From: a bacterium BMS3Bbin02
Lineage (GTDB): Bacteria; Actinomycetota; Acidimicrobiia; Spongiisociales; UBA5794
DNA: 12,533 nucleotides
NCBI GenBank assembly: GCA_002898115.1
Contig: BDTL01000203.1
Location: forward strand, 1-12,533
Reading direction: 5' to 3'
Below, one piece after another: positions 6,709 to 12,533 of this stretch. Position 1 is the first letter of the stretch. Each line of letters starts with the position of its first letter. A model generated the notes under the pieces. The model was not told the DNA's origin, searched no databases, and saw only the letters and a list, made by a program, of their open reading frames with translations. Position numbers and translations under genes: made by a program.

Positions 6709-6753
6709 GCAGGGGATTACCTGCGCAGCGATCCGGTCCTGACCAACAGGAGG
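6709..6753 (+). promoter_or_regulatory. glmS Shine-Dalgarno inside a hairpin, with a second hairpin before it
   Basis: Past the ribozyme a 5-bp hairpin forms from GCAGG (6709-6713) and CCTGC (6720-6724). Next, TCCTG (6737-6741) pairs perfectly with CAGGA (6747-6751) across the loop ACCAA, covering four bases of the strong Shine-Dalgarno AGGAGG (6748-6753), which sits 7 bases before the glmS ATG. CAGG (6710-6713) could alternatively pair with CCTG (6738-6741), which would free the Shine-Dalgarno. This is base-pairing seen by eye; any regulatory effect is inference. Confidence 0.55.
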
Positions 6754-6760
6754 TCGCGCT

Positions 6761-8584
6761 ATGTGCGGGATCATGGGATATGTCGGCCCCCAACAGGCCG
6801 CAACAGTACTTCTCGACGGGCTTCGTCGACTCGAATATCGGGGTTACGACTCGGCGGGAATCGCCGTTGCGAACGGGGCGATCGCCGTCTTGAAGGCCGA
6901 GGGCAAGATCGACCGGCTCCAGGCAGTTGTTGACGCGGTGCAACCCCCCGGCACGATCGGTATCGGCCACACCCGTTGGGCCACCCACGGCGCCCCGAGC
7001 GACGCTAACGCTCATCCACATACCGATGCGAGTGGGAAGTTTGTTGTGGTTCACAACGGGATCATCGAGAATCATCAATCACTTCGAGATGAGCTGGTGG
7101 AGTCGGGCAACGTGTTCACGTCGGAGACCGACACCGAAATCCTGGCGCACCTTGTCGCCGACGCCTACGACGGCGACCTTGTCGCGGCTGTGCGCAGCGT
7201 GGTAGACGTCGCGGAGGGCGCGTATGCCCTGGTAGTCATGACCGAACACGAACCACGCAAGATTGTCGCGGTCCGCCGCGTGTCACCAATGGTGGTGGGG
7301 CTTGGCGACGGCGAAACCTTCATCGCATCGGACATTCCGGCCGTGCTGCACCGCACGAAGAGATTCCTGATCGTCGAGGACGGCGAGATGGTCGTCGTCG
7401 ACGATTCCGGTGTCCGCATCACGACGATCGACGGTGACCCGGTTGAACGCGATGTGTTTGTGGTGGATTGGGACGCCGGTCGGGCTGAAAAGGGCGGGTA
7501 CGAACACTTCATGTTGAAAGAGATCTACGAGCAACCGGCTGTTGTTACCGAGACGCTGACGGGCCGCCTTGATCAGGACGGATCGGTTTGGCTTGCCGAC
7601 GTCACGTTTGACAACGACTACGCCCGCTCGTTGCAGTCCGTGTGGTTCACGGCGTGCGGTACGGCGTATCACGCAGGCCTCGTCGGTGCGGCGCTGTTTC
7701 GCAAGCTCCTACGTATCCCCACGTACGTCGAGTATGCGCACGAAATGCGATACAACGAGCCACTTGTGGGAAGCGAGTCCCTGACGATTGCTGTGTCCCA
7801 GTCAGGTGAGACCGCCGATACTCTCGCTGCCGCGAGGCAGGCCCGGAGCCAGGGTTCACGCATGCTTGCGCTCACCAACGTGGTTGGTTCGACACTTGCC
7901 CGTGATGCGGACGACGTTCTCTACACCCGCGCCGGACCCGAGATCTCGGTGGCTTCGACCAAGGCGTACATCGCAATGCTGGTAGCCGAATATCTCATCG
8001 CGCTGCGGATCGGTCGTGTGCGCGGTGATGTCGACAAGGATCTTGCCGCCGAGATCGCCCTCGGTCTCAACCAGCTCCCCGGTCTTCTCGAAGAGGTACT
8101 TGCTCGTGAGGACGCCGCAATCGCCGCTGCGGAGCAGATCGTCGACGCCTCCGACGTGTACTACCTGGGACGCGGCCTCGACTATGCGGTTGCCATGGAG
8201 GGATCGTTGAAGCTGAAAGAGGTGTCATATCTCCACTCGGAAGCGATGCCCGCCGGCGAGCTCAAACATGGGACGCTGGCGCTGATCACCGAGGGAGTGC
8301 CGATCATTGCAGTCGCGACCCAACGGGCGTTGTACGACAAGACCATGTCGGCGGTGTCTGAGGTAAAGGCCCGGGGCGCTCACGTGATCGCAGTTGCCTA
8401 TGACGATGATGTCTCGATCGATCGGGAGGCACACACGGTGCTGCGGATCCCGACGGCGCCCGACCTGATCGGTCCGATTGTTGCGGCGGTCCCGCTTCAG
8501 TTGGTCGCCTATCACGTTGCGCGCATGCGTGGTCACGACATCGACCAGCCCCGCAATCTCGCCAAGAGTGTCACCGTCGAGTAG
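6761..8584 (+). CDS. glmS: Glutamine--fructose-6-phosphate aminotransferase (isomerizing)
   Basis: GlmS makes glucosamine-6-phosphate from fructose-6-phosphate and glutamine, the entry step to amino sugars. The 607-residue protein starts MCGIMGYVG, so Cys2 becomes the N-terminal nucleophile of the glutaminase domain (about 1-240), with HTRWATHG (70-77) and HNGIIEN (98-104). The linker YEHFMLKEIYEQP (247-259) leads to two SIS sugar-isomerase domains. The first has SQSGET (346-351) and STKAY (399-403); the second has GRGLDY and KLKEVSYLHSEAMPAGELKHG (about 470-504). The C-terminus DQPRNLAKSVTVE is canonical. AGGAGG is 7 bases before ATG. Its mRNA leader holds the ribozyme that senses the enzyme's own product, giving feedback control. 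Confidence 0.98.
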   Translation: MCGIMGYVGPQQAATVLLDGLRRLEYRGYDSAGIAVANGAIAVLKAEGKIDRLQAVVDAVQPPGTIGIGHTRWATHGAPSDANAHPHTDASGKFVVVHNGIIENHQSLRDELVESGNVFTSETDTEILAHLVADAYDGDLVAAVRSVVDVAEGAYALVVMTEHEPRKIVAVRRVSPMVVGLGDGETFIASDIPAVLHRTKRFLIVEDGEMVVVDDSGVRITTIDGDPVERDVFVVDWDAGRAEKGGYEHFMLKEIYEQPAVVTETLTGRLDQDGSVWLADVTFDNDYARSLQSVWFTACGTAYHAGLVGAALFRKLLRIPTYVEYAHEMRYNEPLVGSESLTIAVSQSGETADTLAAARQARSQGSRMLALTNVVGSTLARDADDVLYTRAGPEISVASTKAYIAMLVAEYLIALRIGRVRGDVDKDLAAEIALGLNQLPGLLEEVLAREDAAIAAAEQIVDASDVYYLGRGLDYAVAMEGSLKLKEVSYLHSEAMPAGELKHGTLALITEGVPIIAVATQRALYDKTMSAVSEVKARGAHVIAVAYDDDVSIDREAHTVLRIPTAPDLIGPIVAAVPLQLVAYHVARMRGHDIDQPRNLAKSVTVE

Positions 8585-8652
8585 CTCGATCGGAATCTAC
8601 GCCAGAGTTGACACTTCCCGGTAGGCTCGTCTCACGCTCAGGGAAGGTCACC

Positions 8653-9033
8653 ATGCGCATCATCGGACTCGGGATTGATCTCGCGGAGATCACGCGTGTG
8701 CGAAAGCTCTATGAGAGACACGGCGAGCATTTCAAGGAGCGGTGTTTTAGTGACCACGAATGGGAGTACGCCCATCGTTATAAGGACCCCTCGGGGCGTC
8801 TTGCCGCGAGGTTCGCCGGCAAAGAAGCGGTCATGAAGAGCCTTTCTTGGGGGTGGCGCAAGATTCCCTGGCGAGACATCGAGATCACCGGGGGTGGCGC
8901 TCCCAGGGTACGGCTGTCAGGTGTTGCCCAGGCTCGAGCAGACGAGCTCGGCGTCTCTCAGGTGCTTCTGACGATCACTCACACCGATACGGACGCCATG
9001 GTCTTCGCCATGTCAGTAGGCGAAGACGCTTAG
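8653..9033 (+). CDS. acpS: Holo-[acyl-carrier-protein] synthase
   Basis: AcpS transfers phosphopantetheine from CoA to the serine of acyl carrier protein. From ATG 8653 it has 126 residues, typical for the family. The magnesium ligands are Asp9 in IGLGIDLAEI and Glu58 in RFAGKEAVMK; GGGAPRV (80-86) and the ITHTDTDAMVFAM tail complete the fold. GGGAAGG (8641-8647) is a good Shine-Dalgarno five bases ahead, which favours this start over the in-frame TTG at 8608. It lies 68 bases after glmS and is the last + strand gene before a convergent region. In many actinobacteria nnrD follows acpS; here it is absent. Confidence 0.95.
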   Translation: MRIIGLGIDLAEITRVRKLYERHGEHFKERCFSDHEWEYAHRYKDPSGRLAARFAGKEAVMKSLSWGWRKIPWRDIEITGGGAPRVRLSGVAQARADELGVSQVLLTITHTDTDAMVFAMSVGEDA

Positions 9034-9380
9034 GCGGGTCGACGCCCGTGCTCATGGGGTGAGAACCGCTGATCACGGTCATCCGCGAGCATCGCTCGTT
9101 TCCGGATACATCACCGCGGAGGCAGCGGCGCGTGTCTGTCGTGCGTGAGACACCGCATCAAACATAAGGGTCTGCGACATCTATAGGGAGTCTGGCTATA
9201 AACGTCGCAGACCCTTATAACTGCCACATGGATCCGGTTCCCAACCCTCTTGGCGCCGACACACGCTGGTCACCCAGCTCCTGGTCGAGCAACACGAAGA
9301 GATATCTGGATACCCTCTGGGCGGCGAAACGCTCACTTCATCCGTACTACTGCGCACGACCGAGTGGTCTAGGAATTGGC
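9034..9380. other. Convergent intergenic region without a convincing gene
   Basis: These 347 bases separate acpS from the end of the lacI-type gene. The main structure is the nested palindrome at 9164-9218. Short open frames exist: GTG 9059 to TGA 9148, and ATG 9228 to 9422, the latter running into the antisense of lacI. None has a ribosome-binding site or a protein pattern I recognise. A frame ending with TGA in ACTTGA near 9382-9387 translates as a protein-like stretch (LVTQLLVEQHEEISGYPLGG) but has no start codon, so it could be an eroded gene tail. No tRNA was seen. Confidence 0.5.
9164..9218. repeat. Nested perfect palindrome resembling abutting transposon ends
   Basis: ATAAGGGTCTGCGAC (9164-9178) and its exact reverse complement (9204-9218) form 15-bp arms. 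Inside, TATAG (9182-9186) and CTATA (9196-9200) pair again at the same register, leaving three unpaired positions on each side between them. Read inward from both ends, the sequence is the same for about 23 bases with few differences, as in transposon terminal inverted repeats with nothing between. AAC occurs directly outside both arms (9161-9163 and 9219-9221: A-A-C against A-A-C), a possible but weak target duplication. It lies between convergent genes, so a bidirectional terminator is an alternative, though there is no T-tract. Confidence 0.7.
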
Positions 9381-10394
9381 TCACTTGAGTCTTGGTCGGG
9401 CTGTGGAGTGGCGGACTCGTAGTGTCACGTCGAGAACGTGGCGCGTTGTTCTCTGGCTACGGCCTTGTTTGATGTCCTGGAGGAGTTGCTTCGTTGCAGT
9501 CTTGCCGACTTCGTATGCAGGCTGGTGGACGGTCGTGAGTGGTGGGTCTATCACTGCCGAAGCAGCAATGTCGTCGAACCCGACGACCGATACATCTTCG
9601 GGCACGTCATACGCGAGGCTGCGCAATGCGGCCAACGCACCCATCGCCATCAGATCGTTGAGGGCACAGATGGCTGTGTACGGCTGGTCACCGTCCGGCG
9701 GATGGTCCTCCACGGCGGCGAAACCGCCGCCCTCGAGAAAGTCAGCATCCACGACGTGAAGTGCACCGTCAAACGTCTCTCTGAAGCCGCGGAGGCGCTC
9801 GCGGCAGCTCGTCAGGGCGGGCGGACCCGAGATCACGAGGACGGACATGTGCCCGAGTCCGGACAGGTGGCGGCCGAGGAGTCGGCCACCCTTGCGGTGG
9901 TCGGCGACCGCCGTGGTCACCGAGAGCGACTCGATTTCCTCGTCAGCGAGAGCGATCGGGATGCGCTCGGAGATCTCGCGCAGGATTCGCAGCGAGGGGG
10001 GAGCTCCCGCGACATAGACAAGGGCATCGACGCCTCGCTGCGCCATCATATTGAGGTGCCGCAACTCCCTTTCTGCCTCAAACCGGCTATTCCCGACAAT
10101 GGTTGTGAACCCCGCCTCGCTGGCAGCGTCTTCGACGCCCGCGATGAGTTGAGCAAAGAAATTGTTGGTGATGTCCGGGACCAACACTCCAACGGTCTGC
10201 ATTGAGCCGGAACGGAGACTCTGAGCCGCGTGGCTGGGTACGTAACCGAGAGTCTCGATCGTCGCACGGACGCGACGTTCAGTATCTTGGGATACGGGGC
10301 GCTTCCCGCTCAGTACATGCGAGACCGTTGTCGGACTCACACCTGCCGCGGTTGCGACATCGATTATTGAAACCCTGCGCCGCGATCTATCCAC
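9381..10394 (-). CDS. LacI-family transcriptional regulator
   Basis: The 337-residue protein begins at GTG 10394, set 7 bases after a strong GGAGGG (10407-10402); the nearby ATG at 10401 is out of frame. Residues 8-27 are the LacI helix-turn-helix (VSIIDVATAAGVSPTTVSHVLSGKRPVS follows the family pattern). The hinge-helix region YVPSHAAQSLRSG (51-63) carries the minor-groove Leu60. From about residue 67 (VGVLVPDITNNFF) to 330 is the periplasmic-binding-protein-like effector domain, with SVVGFDDIAASAVIDPPLTTVHQP near its end. The effector cannot be read from sequence. It starts only 20 bases after the amidohydrolase stop on the same strand, so it is probably the last gene of that operon and regulates it. 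Confidence 0.93.
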   Translation of the reverse strand: MDRSRRRVSIIDVATAAGVSPTTVSHVLSGKRPVSQDTERRVRATIETLGYVPSHAAQSLRSGSMQTVGVLVPDITNNFFAQLIAGVEDAASEAGFTTIVGNSRFEAERELRHLNMMAQRGVDALVYVAGAPPSLRILREISERIPIALADEEIESLSVTTAVADHRKGGRLLGRHLSGLGHMSVLVISGPPALTSCRERLRGFRETFDGALHVVDADFLEGGGFAAVEDHPPDGDQPYTAICALNDLMAMGALAALRSLAYDVPEDVSVVGFDDIAASAVIDPPLTTVHQPAYEVGKTATKQLLQDIKQGRSQRTTRHVLDVTLRVRHSTARPRLK

Positions 10395-10414
10395 TGCGCA
10401 TCCCTCCGATGTGC

Positions 10415-11770
10415 CTACGGGTCGTAGCGTTGGATTTGGTCGCCGTGTGTGACATCAATGAGCCGGTCGAGGCGATCGGACAGTTCGGACCGGATCGCAG
10501 CCACATCGATTGTGAGAAGCTTCCGGTCCTTGAGAACAACGGCCCCGTCGCTGACAACAGTGACAACATCACCCGCCCTGGCACTGTATACCAAAGCGGC
10601 AGCCGTGTCATGAACCGGCTGACAGTGCGGTCCGGACATGTCAATGAGTGCGATATCGGCACGCCTCCCCACCTCCAGGGCGCCAATGTCATCAGCCAGT
10701 CCGATTGTCTCCGCGCTTTGTGTCGTAGCCAGGTTGATCGCATGTCCGGTTGTCAGCCAGGTAGCGTCTTCTTCGACGTATTTCTGGGTCATCGCCGTCA
10801 GTCGCATGCTCTCCAGAATGTCTAGCGTGTTGTTGCCTGCAACGCCGTCGGTGCCCATGCCAACCGGTATGCCTACCGCGTTCAGAGCCCGGATCGGTGT
10901 CAGCGGCGGCAGCGCGTGTTTGAGGTACACCTTGGGGCAGTGGGCAACACCCACCGATGTTCTGTGCTCAGCCAGTATTGGAATGTCGGCCTCTGTTATG
11001 CCACATCCGTGAGCGATGATCGTCCCGGCGTCGAGGATGCCGGTTCGGTTGAGGATCTCGATGGGCGTGATTCCGCGCGACGACACACTCGATTCTGTCT
11101 GAGCGAGGTTTTCCGCGGCGTGGATGTGCACGCGCACACCGATCCTCTCGGCCTCGCCGGCTGCCGCGGTCAGATCCGCATCGTTCACCGTGTAGGGCGC
11201 GTGTGGTGCGAGGGACGTTGTGATACGCCCACCTGCGGCGCCGTTGAGCCGTTCGGCGAAATCCGCCGATTGCTCCAATCCCTGGCTTCCCATCGAACTG
11301 AAAAACGCCCAACCCAGATTGGCTCGGATACCTGACTCGTCTACAGCCCTCGCTGCGGCGTCCATGTAGAAGTAGTGGTCGGCGAACGATGTAACACCGC
11401 TCGAGAGCATTTCTGCGCACGCCAAAAGGGTGCCGAGGTAGACGTCCTCCTCGGTGAGGTTCACCTCCATCGGCCATACATATTCGTTGAACCAGCTGTG
11501 GACCGGTACGTCTTCGGCGATACCCCGAAATAGGGTCATAGCGGCGTGTGTGTGACAGTTGATCAGGCCGGGTATGGCAACGAGACCGGCCGCTTCGACG
11601 ACGTCAGTTCCGGCCGGGGGAGCGTCTCCATCCGGTCCGATGTACGCGATACGCCCGTCGGTAACAGCAATCGTCGTGTTCGATTCGAACCGCGGACTCG
11701 TGCCCGCGTTGTCGCGAAGCGCAATGCATCCCGTGATGACGAGATCGTAGGTGGCGGTGTCATCGCTCAT
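10415..11770 (-). CDS. Amidohydrolase of the TrzA/MtaD (5'-methylthioadenosine/S-adenosylhomocysteine deaminase-like) family
   Basis: This 451-residue metal-dependent deaminase starts at ATG 11770 (MSDDTATYDLVITGCIAL). A GAGGAGA Shine-Dalgarno precedes it, and the ATG overlaps the permease stop (ATGA). HTH at 73-75 in PGLINCHTHAAMTLFRG and His217 are metal ligands. HAAE puts the proton-shuttling Glu at 220. APHAPYT holds His190, AHGCG holds His254, and GTDG holds the metal Asp308. The family deaminates ring amino groups of adenosine-type nucleosides or related heterocycles; MTA/SAH deaminase fits best, but guanine, cytosine or triazine deaminases share the fold. The usual NPxSNxKLASG segment reads CPKVYLKHALP (278-288), so the substrate may differ. 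The open frame upstream to 11971 is antisense-type extension within the permease gene. Confidence 0.88.
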   Translation of the reverse strand: MSDDTATYDLVITGCIALRDNAGTSPRFESNTTIAVTDGRIAYIGPDGDAPPAGTDVVEAAGLVAIPGLINCHTHAAMTLFRGIAEDVPVHSWFNEYVWPMEVNLTEEDVYLGTLLACAEMLSSGVTSFADHYFYMDAAARAVDESGIRANLGWAFFSSMGSQGLEQSADFAERLNGAAGGRITTSLAPHAPYTVNDADLTAAAGEAERIGVRVHIHAAENLAQTESSVSSRGITPIEILNRTGILDAGTIIAHGCGITEADIPILAEHRTSVGVAHCPKVYLKHALPPLTPIRALNAVGIPVGMGTDGVAGNNTLDILESMRLTAMTQKYVEEDATWLTTGHAINLATTQSAETIGLADDIGALEVGRRADIALIDMSGPHCQPVHDTAAALVYSARAGDVVTVVSDGAVVLKDRKLLTIDVAAIRSELSDRLDRLIDVTHGDQIQRYDP

Positions 11771-12533
11771 GTTGTCTCCTCTGCCGGGTAAGGCTGGCCG
11801 ATGGCTGCGGGCGGGACTGCCTTCTTGATGAACCCTGCCAGGGCGATCAGCGTCACGACATATGGCGCCATGAGCAGGAAGTCGCTCGCCACCGTGACCC
11901 CGGCGTTCTGGAGAGCAATCTGCACGGCATCGGAGAACCCGAATAGGAGGGCGGCGCCGAAGGCCTGCCACGGCCGCCAGTTGCCGAAGATCACCGCGGC
12001 AAGAGCAATAAACCCGCGACCCGCAGTCATGCCTTCGCTGAAGAAGTTCAGTTGACCGAGCGATAGATACGCACCAGCGAGACCGGCGAATACTCCTGAT
12101 AGGCCAACGCCTATGTATCGAACACGATGAACGTCGACACCCACAGTATCGATCGCCGCGGGTTTGTCGCCGGCGGCACGCAGCCTGAGTCCATATGGTG
12201 TGCTCTTGATCAAGAAAGCGGACAGGGGAACCGCGATAAACATCGCATAGACGATCGGCTGGTGTTGGAACAAGATCGGCCCCAGGACCGGGATATCCGC
12301 AAGGAGTGGAATCGGCATGGGTTTCATGTCCGGTGCGGCAGGCGAGTTACCCGTGACGTCGAAGATCAGCTGCAACAAAAGGCCGGTGATTCCAAAGGCG
12401 AGCATATTGATAGCGACACCGCTCACGATCTGATTCACGCGCAGCGTGATAGAGAAGTAGGCGTGAATCAGCGCAATAACGAGTCCGAAAGTCACCGCGG
12501 CGAGCACCCCCAGCATGGCGGAGGCCCCTGCCG
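11767..12533 (-). CDS. ABC transporter permease, nucleoside/simple-sugar type (5' end outside window)
   Basis: The frame is open to the window edge (AGASAMLGVLAAVTFGLVIALIHAYF), so the N-terminus lies outside; the ATG at 12516 is internal in family alignment. About 255 residues are visible, ending in QPYPAEETT. LRVNQIVSGVAINMLAFGITGLLLQ, TPYGLRLRAAGDKPAAIDTVGVDVHRVRYIGVGLSGVFAGLAGAYLSL and GMTAGRGFIALAAVIFGNW mark the BPD_transp_2 family, specifically the second permease (NupQ-like) of BMP-type nucleoside importers. It would pair with a NupP-like permease, an ATPase and a lipoprotein just beyond 12533. The TGA stop overlaps the amidohydrolase start by four bases, implying coupled import and deamination. 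Confidence 0.9.
   Translation of the reverse strand, partial: AGASAMLGVLAAVTFGLVIALIHAYFSITLRVNQIVSGVAINMLAFGITGLLLQLIFDVTGNSPAAPDMKPMPIPLLADIPVLGPILFQHQPIVYAMFIAVPLSAFLIKSTPYGLRLRAAGDKPAAIDTVGVDVHRVRYIGVGLSGVFAGLAGAYLSLGQLNFFSEGMTAGRGFIALAAVIFGNWRPWQAFGAALLFGFSDAVQIALQNAGVTVASDFLLMAPYVVTLIALAGFIKKAVPPAAIGQPYPAEETT

Noticed and set aside
8608..8627. TTGACA (8608-8613) with TAGGCT (8622-8627) as an acpS promoter
   Set aside because: The spacer is only 8 bases and no good -10 lies 16-18 bases downstream of TTGACA.
9059..9148. A 29-codon GTG ORF after acpS as a remnant of nnrD or nnrE
   Set aside because: The predicted peptide has only a vague resemblance to a TAEE-type start and no catalytic or binding motif; too short to support.
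9228..9422. ATG ORF of 64 codons downstream of the nested palindrome
   Set aside because: It lacks a ribosome-binding site, runs into the antisense of the LacI-family gene and matches no family I know.
9438..10205. A 255-residue + strand open frame
   Set aside because: It is antisense to the LacI-family gene, whose domains are unmistakable, and has no recognisable pattern itself.
11771..11971. N-terminal extension of the amidohydrolase frame to 11971
   Set aside because: The extension overlaps the permease coding sequence in another frame, is Arg-rich, and a strong Shine-Dalgarno marks the start at 11770.

Overview
The window reads as one contiguous stretch of an actinobacterial chromosome, possibly a deep-branching class such as Acidimicrobiia. 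That placement is an inference from gene order and moderately high GC. The core order rpoA, rplQ, truA, rplM, rpsI, glmM, glmS, acpS is the usual actinobacterial arrangement at the end of the ribosomal-protein cluster. I saw no rRNA, tRNA, CRISPR array or intact transposase.

Layout. Positions 1-857 hold the 3' part of rpoA and rplQ (+ strand), followed by a terminator-like hairpin. Positions 962-2918 hold a NUDIX hydrolase, a Yip1-like membrane protein, a possible 32-residue linking ORF and truA. The truA frame is interrupted by an in-frame TGA directly after its catalytic motif. Positions 2915-4138 (- strand) carry a threonine ammonia-lyase convergent with truA; the two stop codons share one CTAG. 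A divergent promoter region leads to rplM and rpsI, then glmM. Between glmM and glmS lies a complete glmS ribozyme, the self-cleaving, glucosamine-6-phosphate-sensing RNA. glmS and acpS follow. A 347-base convergent intergenic region contains a nested palindrome that looks like two abutting transposon ends. The - strand from 12533 to 9381 is an accessory operon: an ABC permease of the nucleoside-uptake type (cut by the window edge), a TrzA/MtaD-like amidohydrolase overlapping it by four bases, and a LacI-family repressor.

How the genes work together. rpoA, rplQ, rplM and rpsI serve transcription and translation, and truA modifies tRNA. GlmS makes glucosamine-6-phosphate and GlmM converts it to glucosamine-1-phosphate for peptidoglycan precursors. 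The ribozyme closes a feedback loop on this pathway through GlcN6P. AcpS activates acyl carrier protein. The minus-strand operon plausibly imports a nucleoside-like compound and deaminates it under LacI-type control.

The strongest points for a second look are the glmS ribozyme in an actinobacterial-type context together with a hairpin over the glmS Shine-Dalgarno, the truA nonsense codon, and the nested palindrome at 9164-9218.
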